From contig NZ_JAALLT010000003.1 of NCBI RefSeq assembly GCF_011059145.1, forward strand, positions 620,001-684,000: a DNA stretch of 64,000 nucleotides, given 5' to 3'. The stretch is from Halalkalibaculum roseum (GTDB lineage Bacteria; Bacteroidota; Rhodothermia; Balneolales; Balneolaceae). Below are positions 16,306 through 24,364 of this stretch, one piece after another (position 1 is the first letter of the stretch; each line of letters opens with the position of its first letter). The notes beneath the pieces were generated by a model. That model did no database searches, was not told where the DNA came from, and saw only the letters and a program-made list of their open reading frames with translations. Both the position numbers and the translations under genes were made by a program.

Positions 16306-17145
16306 TTATTCCGAGTGAAACTCAACCAGTCGGTCCATAGGTTTGCGAACAAACAAGCCGGGTGTCATGCCGTTTTCCCTTAGAATCTCTTTTATCATTT
16401 CCTGGTGAGCGGAGGCTACAGATCCGATAAAACGCACCTCATATTTTTGTGCGTCAGGATATTTCATAACTATCCTTGTGATGAAGTTCTCAAAACCTTC
16501 ATGCAGCATATTCTTAATAAAGGGATGGTCGGGATGCTCCCCAAGGAAGGCCCCATAAGATGCTATAAAACGACTCTTTTGTGGATTGTCGTATAATCCT
16601 TTGGTGATATAATCGAGTGACATATCGTATTTCTCTTCGAGATCATCGATCAGATCGTCGGGTATCTCATAACGGAAATAGCTGTTGATCAGCTTTTTGC
16701 CAAAGTACCCGGCGCTTCCTTCATCACCTAAAATAAAGGCAAGTGACGGGATATGTTTCACAATCTTTTCCCCATCATACAAGCAGGAATTCGACCCGGT
16801 TCCCAGGATACATGCGATCCCTGCATCGTGGAAAAAACAAGCACGTGCCGCCCCAAGCAGATCGTGATAGACATGAATAGAGGCTTTTTTAAAGCGATTT
16901 TTTAATGCATCATGAACAATGCCTTTCTTCTCTTCACTGTCACATCCGGCGCCGTAAAAATAGATATGTTCAACCTCATCGGAAGAAACTTTTGGCTTGA
17001 GACTGTTCATCACCACACTTTGTATACTACCCGTTGTGTGATAATAGGGATTCAAGCCTTCCGTGGCTATTTTGGTAATCCCGTCCTCACCTTTTAAACA
17101 CCATTCTGTTTTTGTTGCCCCGCTGTCAGCAATAAGAATACTCAT
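16306..17145 (-). CDS. BadF/BadG-family N-acetylglucosamine kinase-like protein
   Basis: The 279-residue product has the ASKHA fold of eukaryotic-type GlcNAc kinases and the related MurK proteins. It shows an N-terminal phosphate loop (LIADSGATKTEW), a second phosphate motif CILGTGSNSCLYDG near residue 115, and LGDEGSAGYFGKKLI, which is the sugar-site signature of this family. It should phosphorylate an amino sugar with ATP in the cytoplasm. In Bacteroidota, members of this family act in recycling GlcNAc or MurNAc from the wall. The NamZ muramidase at 53518 in the same window would supply such sugars, but the two are not linked. Substrate choice cannot be decided from sequence. Confidence 0.85.
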   Translation of the reverse strand: MSILIADSGATKTEWCLKGEDGITKIATEGLNPYYHTTGSIQSVVMNSLKPKVSSDEVEHIYFYGAGCDSEEKKGIVHDALKNRFKKASIHVYHDLLGAARACFFHDAGIACILGTGSNSCLYDGEKIVKHIPSLAFILGDEGSAGYFGKKLINSYFRYEIPDDLIDDLEEKYDMSLDYITKGLYDNPQKSRFIASYGAFLGEHPDHPFIKNMLHEGFENFITRIVMKYPDAQKYEVRFIGSVASAHQEMIKEILRENGMTPGLFVRKPMDRLVEFHSE

Positions 17146-17212
17146 TGATCACCTTTTTTCTTTTAGATTTCAGAGTCAAATCTTAGCAAATTCCGTCACT
17201 ACCTGCAAAAGT

Positions 17213-17249
17213 TGATAGGCATAGAGACTGAAGAAATTTCTGCCTATCA
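17213..17249. promoter_or_regulatory. Inverted repeat upstream of kynA
   Basis: TGATAGGCA at 17213-17221 and TGCCTATCA at 17241-17249 are perfect 9-base inverted arms spaced by 19 bases. They lie 39-75 bases before the kynA start. The arrangement fits a repressor or activator site for tryptophan or kynurenine control, but no regulator gene is next to it. Confidence 0.4.
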
Positions 17250-17287
17250 TTACCGAATGACGCAATGTATTAAAAAAAGACCTGTTG

Positions 17288-18070
17288 ATGAAACTAACCT
17301 ACAGTAATTATCTGAAAATCGATGAGCTGCTCTCACTGCAGGAATATCGATCCAAAACAAAAGAGCATGACGAGATGCTCTTTATCATCATCCACCAAAC
17401 CTACGAGCTCTGGTTTAAACAAATACTTCACGAATTCGACAAGCTAAGGAAAGATCTGCATCGAGGAGAAACATGGAATTCCGTAAAAACCATGCGCCGT
17501 GTGCTGACCATCTTAAAAACCATGGTAGCCCAGGTAGACATCCTTGAAACCATGACGCCGTTGGAGTTCAACAGCTTCAGAGGTTTTTTGGATGAGGCCA
17601 GTGGTTTTCAATCTGTGCAGTTCCGGGAGGTAGAGATTTTATGCGGACTGAGATCTACTCATATACTGAAAGTACATGACAACCAGCCTGACTATGTGGA
17701 GCGTATGGAAGAAAGAATGGAAGAACCCACGCTCTGGGAAAGTTTTTGTACATACCTGCAGCAAAAAGGCTACGAGGTGGAAGATCCAGTAAGAAAACAT
17801 GAAAACGGTTTGCTTTATGACTCCAATGAAAAGCTGCAGCAAACCCTGATAGAAATTATGAAAAATGATCCCGAAACGGCGATGCTTTGCGAACTGTTCG
17901 TTGACTTTGATGAAGGTATGCAGGAGTGGAGGTACCGTCATGTTAAGATGGTTGAACGAACCATCGGCAACAAAATGGGAACCGGCGGATCAGACGGCGT
18001 CGGCTACCTGAGAAGCACCCTTCACCAAAGAATCTTCCCCGACCTCTGGGAGATAAGATCGGAGATCTAA
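17288..18070 (+). CDS. kynA: Tryptophan 2,3-dioxygenase
   Basis: This 260-residue haem enzyme opens the indole ring of L-tryptophan to give N-formylkynurenine. Diagnostic segments are YSNYLKIDELLSLQ, HDEMLFIIIHQTYELWFKQILHE (the distal substrate-pocket histidine lies in IIHQTYELW), EFNSFRGFLDEASGFQSVQFRE, and the haem-ligand region EWRYRHVKMVERTIGNKMGTGGSDGVGYLR. The length is normal. ATG 17288 is preferred to the TTG one codon upstream. The next gene is kynU, separated by a CTCTGTG word array that begins only 5 bases after this stop. Kynurenine formamidase, normally needed between the two steps, is not in the window. Confidence 0.96.
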   Translation: MKLTYSNYLKIDELLSLQEYRSKTKEHDEMLFIIIHQTYELWFKQILHEFDKLRKDLHRGETWNSVKTMRRVLTILKTMVAQVDILETMTPLEFNSFRGFLDEASGFQSVQFREVEILCGLRSTHILKVHDNQPDYVERMEERMEEPTLWESFCTYLQQKGYEVEDPVRKHENGLLYDSNEKLQQTLIEIMKNDPETAMLCELFVDFDEGMQEWRYRHVKMVERTIGNKMGTGGSDGVGYLRSTLHQRIFPDLWEIRSEI

Positions 18071-18074
18071 TTTT

Positions 18075-18166
18075 TACTCTGTGAAACTCTGTAATCTTTG
18101 TGTCACTCTGTGAAATAACTGTTACACAGAGCTGCACAGAGGACTCACAAAGTTACTCAAAGAACC
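18075..18166. repeat. Inverted CTCTGTG word array between kynA and kynU
   Basis: The left half carries ACTCTGTGAA, ACTCTGTAAT, CTTTGTGTC and ACTCTGTGAA in one direction. The right half carries TTACACAGAG, GCACAGAG and CACAAAGTTAC, which are the same words inverted. The whole can fold into an imperfect hairpin. It starts 5 bases after the kynA stop, ends 8 bases before the kynU start and contains no gene. A cluster with the same words lies at 19400-19490. Confidence 0.8.
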
Positions 18167-18174
18167 TTGACCAA

Positions 18175-19362
18175 ATGAATGAAATAGACCAATTAGCCAA
18201 TAAACTAGCTTCCCACTATTCTCACTTTGACGTATCCAATCGCCTGCTCTTTTCCGGGCACTCCCACCAGGCTTGGCCGGATGTAGCCCTTGAAGGTTTG
18301 GAAGAATCGTTCTACACCGCGGCCCGGGAAGTCGACACCAAATGGGATACCGCATTCGAAAAAGCCGAAATATTAAGGGAATATCTTCGCAATTTCTATG
18401 ACGATCCTGAGGGATATTACTGTCTGGCAGAAAACACCCATCTCCTGCTCGTCTCTTGGCTCTCAAGCTATGACTTGAAGAACAAGCCAAAAGTAATTAC
18501 CACGGATGCCGAATTTCACTCCATGTACCGACAGTTGCACCGACTGGAGGAAGAGGGACTACAGGTAGAGATGGTCGATGTAGAATCAGAGAATATTGTC
18601 AGTGATATCAGCAACAAAATTGACCAACAAACCTCAGCAATCATGCTGTCAAGGGTCTATTTTGAAACGGGTCTGATCAACCGGCGCATTGATGAGATAG
18701 CTGACATCGCCCGGGCCAACGAGATCCCTCTGCTGATAGACGATTATCACGGCACCAACGTTTCTCCCCTATCCCTGCGCGAGCACAATCTTGATGATGT
18801 TTTCATACTGATCGGTGGGTACAAATACCTGCAGTGGGGAGAAGGGAATTGTTTCCTGAGATTCCCAAAAAATTGTGAGCTGCGTCCAGCCATTACCGGC
18901 TGGTTTGCCTCCTTCAGTACCCTCGATCAGCCACGCGACGACCAACCGGTCTCTTTTGACCAGGGAAACCAGCGATTCGCTACCGGGACGCATGATCCCG
19001 CCTCTCAATTCCGTGCGGCAAAAGTGGTGGAGTTTTTCCGAGAGCACGATCTTAGTCCTGAAACACTGGAAAACCAGTACCGTGCACAGGTAGGTCTGTT
19101 AAGGAAGTTGTTTCAGGAGAGGCACTTTGATCCGGAGATTATCCGTTTGCGACATACCCAGCCTATTTCTGACAACGGCGGATTCCTGGCCCTGCAATCT
19201 CCGAAAGCCAGGGAGATTCGAGCGGCGCTGTTGGAGAGGGATGTATTCACGGATGCCCGTGGAGATATCTTACGCCTCGGTCCGGCGCCCTACACCACCA
19301 CTGCCCAAATCGAACAAGCCATCGACGCCCTCGCAGAAAGTGTCAAAGACCTGAAGAATTAA
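18175..19362 (+). CDS. kynU: Kynureninase
   Basis: This 395-residue PLP enzyme hydrolyses kynurenine to anthranilate and alanine, or 3-hydroxykynurenine to 3-hydroxyanthranilate. Its fold-type I motifs are clear: LFSGHSHQAWPD near the N-terminus, LLIDDYHGTNVSPL with the cofactor-binding aspartate, the cofactor lysine in IGGYKYLQWGEGNCFL, and the product-site motif ITGWFASF. The longer frame from 18100 would translate the CTCTGTG repeat array, so ATG 18175 is taken as the start. It follows kynA and probably shares its transcript. Whether the pathway ends in anthranilate or in NAD is open, since no kmo or haao gene is visible. Confidence 0.93.
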   Translation: MNEIDQLANKLASHYSHFDVSNRLLFSGHSHQAWPDVALEGLEESFYTAAREVDTKWDTAFEKAEILREYLRNFYDDPEGYYCLAENTHLLLVSWLSSYDLKNKPKVITTDAEFHSMYRQLHRLEEEGLQVEMVDVESENIVSDISNKIDQQTSAIMLSRVYFETGLINRRIDEIADIARANEIPLLIDDYHGTNVSPLSLREHNLDDVFILIGGYKYLQWGEGNCFLRFPKNCELRPAITGWFASFSTLDQPRDDQPVSFDQGNQRFATGTHDPASQFRAAKVVEFFREHDLSPETLENQYRAQVGLLRKLFQERHFDPEIIRLRHTQPISDNGGFLALQSPKAREIRAALLERDVFTDARGDILRLGPAPYTTTAQIEQAIDALAESVKDLKN

Positions 19363-19399
19363 TGTAAGTTTTATCTATCTCAGCGGTCTTACTAGAAAA

Positions 19400-19490
19400 G
19401 CTCTGAGCATCTCTGTGCAAACTCTTGGAAACTCTGTGTAACAGTAGTAGCACTGAGTTGCTCAGAGTATCCACAGAGTTTAACGGAGAC
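19400..19490. repeat. Inverted CTCTGTG word array before the GxxExxY gene
   Basis: Left-hand words GCTCTGAGCAT, CTCTGTGCAAA and ACTCTGTGTAAC face right-hand complements GCACTGAGTTGC, CTCAGAGTATCC and ACAGAGTTTAAC. This is the same word family and the same inverted plan as at 18075-18166. The cluster ends within the ribosome-binding region (GGAG at 19485-19488) of the GxxExxY gene. Confidence 0.8.
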
Positions 19491-19494
19491 AAAC

Positions 19495-19866
19495 TTGAAA
19501 CTAAATGATATCACTGATAGCATAATTGGAGCTGCCATTGAAGTTCATAGAAAACTTGGGCCGGGCCTTCTAGAATCAGCGTACCAAAGATGCATCTTTT
19601 ATGAATTGAATAGAAAGGGTTTTAAAATTCGAGAAGAAGTTCCAATGCCTATTATTTATAAAGATGTACATCTTGATCACGGTTATCGAATGGATTTATT
19701 AGTAGAAGAAAAGGTAGTTGTTGAAATTAAAAGTGTTGAAAGTTTTACTGATGTACATATCGCACAACTACTGACCTATTTAAAACTAGGTAATTACAAG
19801 TTAGGTCTTCTTATAAACTTTAATGTCACCCTACTTAAACATGGGATCAAAAGAATAATAAAATGA
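19495..19866 (+). CDS. GxxExxY family protein (PD-(D/E)XK nuclease-like)
   Basis: This 123-residue protein carries the name-giving motif at G24-L-L-E27-S-A-Y30. It also has the catalytic-type triad of the PD-(D/E)XK superfamily: E48, D67 in GYRMDLLVEE, and E77-I-K79 in VVVEIKS. The C-terminal half (IAQLLTYLKLGNYKLGLLINFNV) is conserved across the family. No biochemical function is established for these proteins; a nuclease activity is suggested only by the fold. The start is TTG 19495, supported by a GGAG about 6 bases upstream. The gene lies directly behind an inverted CTCTGTG array and before recA. It is a stand-alone gene, probably acquired with the repeat. Confidence 0.9.
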   Translation: MKLNDITDSIIGAAIEVHRKLGPGLLESAYQRCIFYELNRKGFKIREEVPMPIIYKDVHLDHGYRMDLLVEEKVVVEIKSVESFTDVHIAQLLTYLKLGNYKLGLLINFNVTLLKHGIKRIIK

Positions 19867-19895
19867 ATAGCTTTTTTGCCATTTATTAGGACGGG

Positions 19896-19911
19896 TGACA
19901 CGATGTTGTCA
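19896..19911. promoter_or_regulatory. Possible operator upstream of recA (TGACA-N6-TGTCA)
   Basis: A short palindrome TGACA-CGATGT-TGTCA lies 57-72 bases before the recA start. Its position would suit a damage-response operator. It does not match a LexA box I know from another phylum, and the 5-base arms could occur by chance. Confidence 0.3.
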
Positions 19912-19967
19912 GCTTAAATTAATATATTCACCCAAACGAATTTAAAAGAACCTCAAACACTACCCAT

Positions 19968-21035
19968 ATGTCAGATAACAACGATAGAGAAAAAGCGCTC
20001 GATATGGCCATCGGCCAGATTGAAAAGCAGCATGGCAAAGGAACCATCATGCGGCTGGGCGATGAAGCCATCAACAATGTCGATGCCATTTCCACCGGCT
20101 CCATCATGGTCGATTATGCTCTTGGAGTTGGTGGGGTGCCTCGCGGTCGTATCACCGAGATCTACGGACCTGAAGCCAGCGGTAAAACAACGCTGGCCAT
20201 GCACGTCATCGCCGAAGCCCAAAAGGCCGGCGGGTATGCAGCGTTCGTCGACGCCGAGCACGCTTTTGATCCGAAATATGCCAAGAACCTGGGAATCAAT
20301 ACCGATGAGCTGATCATTTCCCAGCCCGACAGCGGGGAGCAGGCACTTGAAATTACTGAAACTCTTATCCGCTCTGCGGCACTCGACGTTATTGTTATTG
20401 ACTCTGTTGCCGCCCTGGTACCACGTGCCGAACTGGAAGGTGAAATGGGTGACTCACACATGGGTCTGCAGGCACGACTGATGTCACAGGCGATGCGTAA
20501 AATCACCGGTATCATCAGCAAGACACGAACCTCCTGTATTTTTATCAACCAGATTCGTGAGAAAATTGGCGTTATGTTCGGCAACCCGGAAACCACTTCC
20601 GGCGGACGAGCACTGAAGTTCTACTCTTCTGTTCGTATGGATATCCGCAGGATCGGCTCCCTGAAGCAGGGGGATGAAGTGGTCGGTAACCGCACCAAAG
20701 TTAAGGTGGTTAAAAACAAGGTTGCACCGCCTTTCAAGGTTGTGGAATTCAATATCATGTACGGCAAAGGAATCTCCCGCATTGCCGAACTACTTGACCT
20801 TGCTGTTGAGTTCGACATCATAGAGAAAAGAGGCAGCTGGTACCGATACGACGGTGAACCAATCGGTCAGGGTAGTGACAATGCCATAGAATTCCTCGAA
20901 TCGGATCCTGAACTTACTGAACAAATTGAGGAGACGATACGCGCTGAGATGAATCCCGATGACAGCGGTTCTGAAAAGAAGAAAGCCGGCAAGTCGGAAG
21001 ATGACGACGAAAAAGCAGAAGAAAGTGACGATTAA
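19968..21035 (+). CDS. recA: RecA recombinase
   Basis: This is a 355-residue RecA of standard architecture. It has Walker [10 protein letters not shown] at residues 67-75, [10 protein letters not shown], Walker [13 protein letters not shown], the L1/L2 DNA-binding loops around [20 protein letters not shown] and [17 protein letters not shown], and INQIREKIG. The C-terminal tail is acidic and low in complexity ([11 protein letters not shown]), as in other RecA proteins. It forms the filament for homologous recombination and for SOS co-protease activity. recX starts 2 bases after its stop, a conserved arrangement in many bacteria. Confidence 0.99.
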   Translation: MSDNNDREKALDMAIGQIEKQHGKGTIMRLGDEAINNVDAISTGSIMVDYALGVGGVPRGRITEIYGPEASGKTTLAMHVIAEAQKAGGYAAFVDAEHAFDPKYAKNLGINTDELIISQPDSGEQALEITETLIRSAALDVIVIDSVAALVPRAELEGEMGDSHMGLQARLMSQAMRKITGIISKTRTSCIFINQIREKIGVMFGNPETTSGGRALKFYSSVRMDIRRIGSLKQGDEVVGNRTKVKVVKNKVAPPFKVVEFNIMYGKGISRIAELLDLAVEFDIIEKRGSWYRYDGEPIGQGSDNAIEFLESDPELTEQIEETIRAEMNPDDSGSEKKKAGKSEDDDEKAEESDD

Positions 21036-21037
21036 TA

Positions 21038-21706
21038 TTGCCTGTTGAACCTAATCAAGAACTTCCGGCCAGGATAACTTCGATATCCGTCCAAAAGAAA
21101 AATAAGGAGCGGTACTCAATTTATGTCGAAGAAGGTTTTCTGGTCGGGGTTTCTGAATCTACGCTCATCGACCTGAAACTGGCAAAGGGCGTTGAGGTTA
21201 CTCCCCAGTTGTTCCAAAAGATACAGCGTGAGGAGGGTCGTTTTGCCATCAAATCCTATATTCTGAAACTGCTCGGCAGACGTGACCATGCACGTAAGGA
21301 GCTGCTTACCAAGGCCCGGAAGAAAGACTATCCCGAAGAAGTGGTCATAACCATTCTTGATGAGTTGGAAGAAAAGGGATATATCAATGAAGAGAGTTTT
21401 GCTGAAAAGTTTACTGCAGATAAATTTAACCTGAATCAGTGGGGACCATCAAAAATTAAAGCTCATCTGTATAAGAAAGGGATCTCTTCACATATCATTG
21501 AGAAATCCATTGCCAATTACTTTGAAGATGTAGAGCTTAAGGAAACCTATAAAAATTTGGTTTTAAAGCGGAAAAGACGATTTTTGAAAGAGGAGAATCT
21601 GCTAAAACGAAAGAAGAAGATATTTGATTATCTCAACAGAAAGGGGTTTAAACCCAACAGTATCTTTAAGCACATGGATGAACTGATGGATATGGTGTCT
21701 GAATGA
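21038..21706 (+). CDS. recX: RecX family regulatory protein
   Basis: This 222-residue helical protein carries the repeated three-helix modules of RecX (LLGRRDHARKELLTKARKKDYPEEVVITILDELEEKGYINEESFAEKF, then KIKAHLYKKGI). RecX binds the RecA filament and restrains its activity. The TTG start at 21038 lies 2 bases after the recA stop, so translation is probably coupled to recA. The N-terminal 50 residues form a beta-rich extension found in several RecX proteins of this phylum. The stop overlaps the start of the downstream AI-2E transporter by four bases (ATGA). Confidence 0.85.
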   Translation: MPVEPNQELPARITSISVQKKNKERYSIYVEEGFLVGVSESTLIDLKLAKGVEVTPQLFQKIQREEGRFAIKSYILKLLGRRDHARKELLTKARKKDYPEEVVITILDELEEKGYINEESFAEKFTADKFNLNQWGPSKIKAHLYKKGISSHIIEKSIANYFEDVELKETYKNLVLKRKRRFLKEENLLKRKKKIFDYLNRKGFKPNSIFKHMDELMDMVSE

Positions 21707-22779
21707 GAAATATTACGCTAGAAAAAGTAGTACGATTTATTGTCGGTTTTGCGGGGCTTACACTGGTAAGCCTGTTGCTCTACAACTACGGCACACTGGT
21801 AGGTTATGCCATCATTGCGATAATACTCACCTACATTCTGGATCCTATAGTCAGTAAAATGCAGGCTGGGGGATTAAATCGCACGCTAGCCATTACGCTT
21901 ACACTAAGTACCCTCATTCTGTTGCTGGTTTGGATCTCAACGAATATCATACCGATTGTTGCAAACCAGATGGTGGAACTGGCCGGACAGCTGAACATCC
22001 AGAATATTCAAAATATTGCTTCGCAAATTGAAAACCGGCTCACCCAGGAGTTTACCTTTTTGCCCGAAGGCTTTCTACGTGACAATCTTACCCAGGTCGT
22101 CGAAAACCTGCTGGATGTCGGACAGCTGCCCTCAGCCTTAAGTAATATCATTGGCATATTTACAAACCTTTTTGCTGCATTCCTGGTAATACCTTTTGCC
22201 ACCTTCTTTTTTCTAAAAGACGGCAGCAAAATACGCCGGGATATACTGAAACTGGTACCTAACAAATATTTTGAAACGGCCCTCAGTCTGATTGACAAGA
22301 TTGAAACACGTCTGGGCGTTTATTTTCGAAGCGTGTTGCTTCAGAGTATCCTGGTTGCTTTTTCGTCCTGGCTTGCACTCACCATAGTTGGACTGGAAAA
22401 TGCACTATCGGTTGGAATTGCCGTGGGTTTGGCTAACACCATCCCCTATTTCGGTCCGATAATCGGCTATATACTTTCCATCATCGTTTCGATCATTGAA
22501 ATCGGTGACTTTTCACTGGTGCTCCCCTGTATTATTGCTATCCTCTTTGTACAGCTTCTGGATAATGTGGTTTTCCAGCCGCTGATATTTTCTCGATCTG
22601 CTGACATTCATCCGGTCGCTATCCTCTTTATCATCATGATAGGTGCCGAAACGGCCGGTATACTAGGCATGCTCATTGCTATACCAATTGCCACGACCAT
22701 TAAGATCACTATCAATCAGGTCAGCTGGAGCCTCAACAACTACTACGTGTTCAGAACCTCCGATACCCGTACTAGCTGA
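21703..22779 (+). CDS. AI-2E family (PerM/YdiK-like) membrane transporter
   Basis: This 358-residue integral membrane protein has about eight hydrophobic segments and the usual family pattern. An N-terminal pair of helices (GYAIIAIILTYILDPIVSKM) comes first, then a long soluble stretch (about 90-150), then the conserved FATFFFLKDG and LANTIPYFGPIIGYILS segments. The family is named for autoinducer-2 export, but its members are now seen mainly as ion antiporters or permeases of unknown substrate. It overlaps recX by 4 bases, so it is likely part of the recA transcript, although no functional connection is evident. Confidence 0.88.
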   Translation: MRNITLEKVVRFIVGFAGLTLVSLLLYNYGTLVGYAIIAIILTYILDPIVSKMQAGGLNRTLAITLTLSTLILLLVWISTNIIPIVANQMVELAGQLNIQNIQNIASQIENRLTQEFTFLPEGFLRDNLTQVVENLLDVGQLPSALSNIIGIFTNLFAAFLVIPFATFFFLKDGSKIRRDILKLVPNKYFETALSLIDKIETRLGVYFRSVLLQSILVAFSSWLALTIVGLENALSVGIAVGLANTIPYFGPIIGYILSIIVSIIEIGDFSLVLPCIIAILFVQLLDNVVFQPLIFSRSADIHPVAILFIIMIGAETAGILGMLIAIPIATTIKITINQVSWSLNNYYVFRTSDTRTS

Positions 22780-22795
22780 CGTAACCTGACACCTT

Positions 22796-23683
22796 TTGGA
22801 TGCGATAAATAAAAAATCGCTCACTTTACAAACCGGTGACGGATTACGCCTGACTGCAACCTTATTTGAGCCATCCTCAGAAACAAACGGCGATGTTCTG
22901 GTCATTGCTTCAGCTTTGGGCGTTCCCCGATACTTCTACTTCAAGTTTGCCGGTTTTTTAGCTTCCAAAGGCTTCTCAGTGATTACCTTCGATTATCGCG
23001 GAATATATGAATCACGCAAGGTAGCTCGTTCAGGATCAGAGATGACTATGGATGAGTGGGGAAAATTTGATATTGAAGCAGCTCTGAAATATGCTTTGGA
23101 TAAACTGAATAGCAAAAGGCTGTTATATATGGGTCATAGCTGCGGTGGCCAACTTTTGGGTCTGGCACCCTCATGCACTGAAATTGATCGCATTGCTTTC
23201 GTAGCTTGTCAGTTGGGCTACTGGAGGCTTTGGCCGTGGCCGTTGAGCTATGGAGTTCTCATGACCTGGCAAACTATCTCCTTCATGGTGCCTTTCTTTG
23301 ATTACCTGCCGACCAGAAAGATGGGCATCTCATCACTCAATCTACCTAACGGAGTAGCCGAACAGTGGTCGAAGTGGGGCAAGACTAAGGATTACCTCTT
23401 CAATGATGACCTTGGTCTAGACACCTCGCTCTATAGAAAACTTGATAAACCCTTGCTCTCTTACCATTTCAGTGATGATAAACTGTTCGCACCTGAGGCA
23501 TCGGTTGATGCCCTGCTAGCCAAATACGAACAGGCAACCGAAACTAGGAGAGAAATTGAGCCTGCAAATATTAAAGCAAAAAGTATAGGTCATTTCGGTT
23601 TCTTCAAGGAGCGGTTTAGAGAGACTCTATGGAGGGAAACACTGGTATGGTTCGAAAACAAAGATGCAGATCATATCAGGTAA
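22796..23683 (+). CDS. Alpha/beta-hydrolase family protein
   Basis: This 295-residue cytoplasmic hydrolase has the nucleophile elbow GHSCGG, with the serine as nucleophile. An acidic residue lies in FSDDKLFAPE and the histidine in IGHFGFFKE, completing a catalytic triad. The aromatic segment LGYWRLWPWPLSYGVLMTWQ is typical of the uncharacterised UCP037442 group of predicted hydrolases. The substrate is unknown. The only plausible start is TTG 22796, since the next in-frame ATG would remove the first beta strands. It follows the AI-2E transporter gene by 16 bases and may be co-transcribed with the recA cluster. Confidence 0.8.
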   Translation: MDAINKKSLTLQTGDGLRLTATLFEPSSETNGDVLVIASALGVPRYFYFKFAGFLASKGFSVITFDYRGIYESRKVARSGSEMTMDEWGKFDIEAALKYALDKLNSKRLLYMGHSCGGQLLGLAPSCTEIDRIAFVACQLGYWRLWPWPLSYGVLMTWQTISFMVPFFDYLPTRKMGISSLNLPNGVAEQWSKWGKTKDYLFNDDLGLDTSLYRKLDKPLLSYHFSDDKLFAPEASVDALLAKYEQATETRREIEPANIKAKSIGHFGFFKERFRETLWRETLVWFENKDADHIR

Positions 23684-23712
23684 ATAGCCCTTAAAATCTA
23701 TTTATTTTTACG

Positions 23713-23720
23713 TATCTTTG
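23713..23720 (+). promoter_or_regulatory. Candidate -7 element TATCTTTG of purN-purH
   Basis: TATCTTTG fits the TAnnTTTG consensus and is followed by CGCCC. It lies 40 bases before the chosen purN start. The region 19-21 bases further upstream lacks a clear TTTG. Its position rules out translation of purN from the longer TTG frame at 23718, which would begin inside the promoter. Confidence 0.55.
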
Positions 23721-23759
23721 CGCCCGAACAAGCTCATAATCAAACCATCAACTCCTTTT

Positions 23760-24362
23760 TTGAAGCACATCGTCGTTTTTGCTTCCGGTTCCGGGACAAA
23801 TTTCCAAGCTCTTATTGATGCGATTGAATCCGGCAAAATCAATGCACGGATCACCGGATTGGTTACCAATAAATCGGGTATACAGGCACTGGAAAGAGCT
23901 CACAAACACGATATCGACACCTTCACTGCAAAGCCTTCTTCTTTTAGAACTCAGAAGGACTACATTCAATCTCTCTTAACAAAATTGGAAGAGTGGGAAA
24001 CCGACCTGATCGTCCTGGCAGGATACATGATCAAGGTACCTGTAGAAATTATTGAAGAATATTCAGGAAGAATAATAAACATCCATCCTTCTCTCCTGCC
24101 AAAATATGGAGGAAAAGGATTTTACGGGATCAAGGTACACGAAGCCGTTCTTGAGAATAATGAAAATGAGACAGGCTGTACTGTACACCTGGTAACCGAA
24201 GAATACGATAAAGGTCCTGTTCTGGGTCAGATCAAAGTGCCTGTAAAAAGCTCAGACAATCCAGAAAGCCTCGCCAAGCGGGTTCTAGAAAAAGAACATG
24301 AGCTACTCACCAAAGTTGTCGACGAAATGATTAATGAATTGAATCCAAAAACATATAATTAA
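23760..24362 (+). CDS. purN: Phosphoribosylglycinamide formyltransferase
   Basis: This 200-residue enzyme transfers a formyl group from 10-formyl-THF to GAR, the third step of purine synthesis. The start segment KHIVVFASGSGTNFQALIDAI matches the family N-terminus. The catalytic region includes LAGYMIKVPVEIIEEYSGRIINIHPSLLPKYGG, with the Asn-His of INIHPSLLP, and GCTVHLVTEEYDKGPVLGQ supplies the catalytic aspartate region. TTG 23760 was chosen because a longer frame from 23718 overlaps the -7 promoter element. purH follows 2 bases after the stop. Confidence 0.93.
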   Translation: MKHIVVFASGSGTNFQALIDAIESGKINARITGLVTNKSGIQALERAHKHDIDTFTAKPSSFRTQKDYIQSLLTKLEEWETDLIVLAGYMIKVPVEIIEEYSGRIINIHPSLLPKYGGKGFYGIKVHEAVLENNENETGCTVHLVTEEYDKGPVLGQIKVPVKSSDNPESLAKRVLEKEHELLTKVVDEMINELNPKTYN

Positions 24363-24364
24363 CT

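Noticed and set aside
18100-18174. Longer N-terminus for kynureninase
   Set aside because: The added residues are translated from the CTCTGTG repeat array and have no counterpart in the family.
18075-19490. CRISPR array
   Set aside because: The repeated words are only 7-13 bases, imperfect and in both orientations. There are no evenly sized unique spacers of about 30 bases and no cas genes.
19896-19911. Firm assignment of a LexA/SOS box upstream of recA
   Set aside because: The palindrome does not match a box known to me, the arms are 5 bases, and no lexA gene is present in the window. It is kept only as a weak regulatory candidate.
23718-23759. Longer N-terminus for PurN
   Set aside because: Its TTG lies inside the -7 promoter element, and the family N-terminus begins at 23760.
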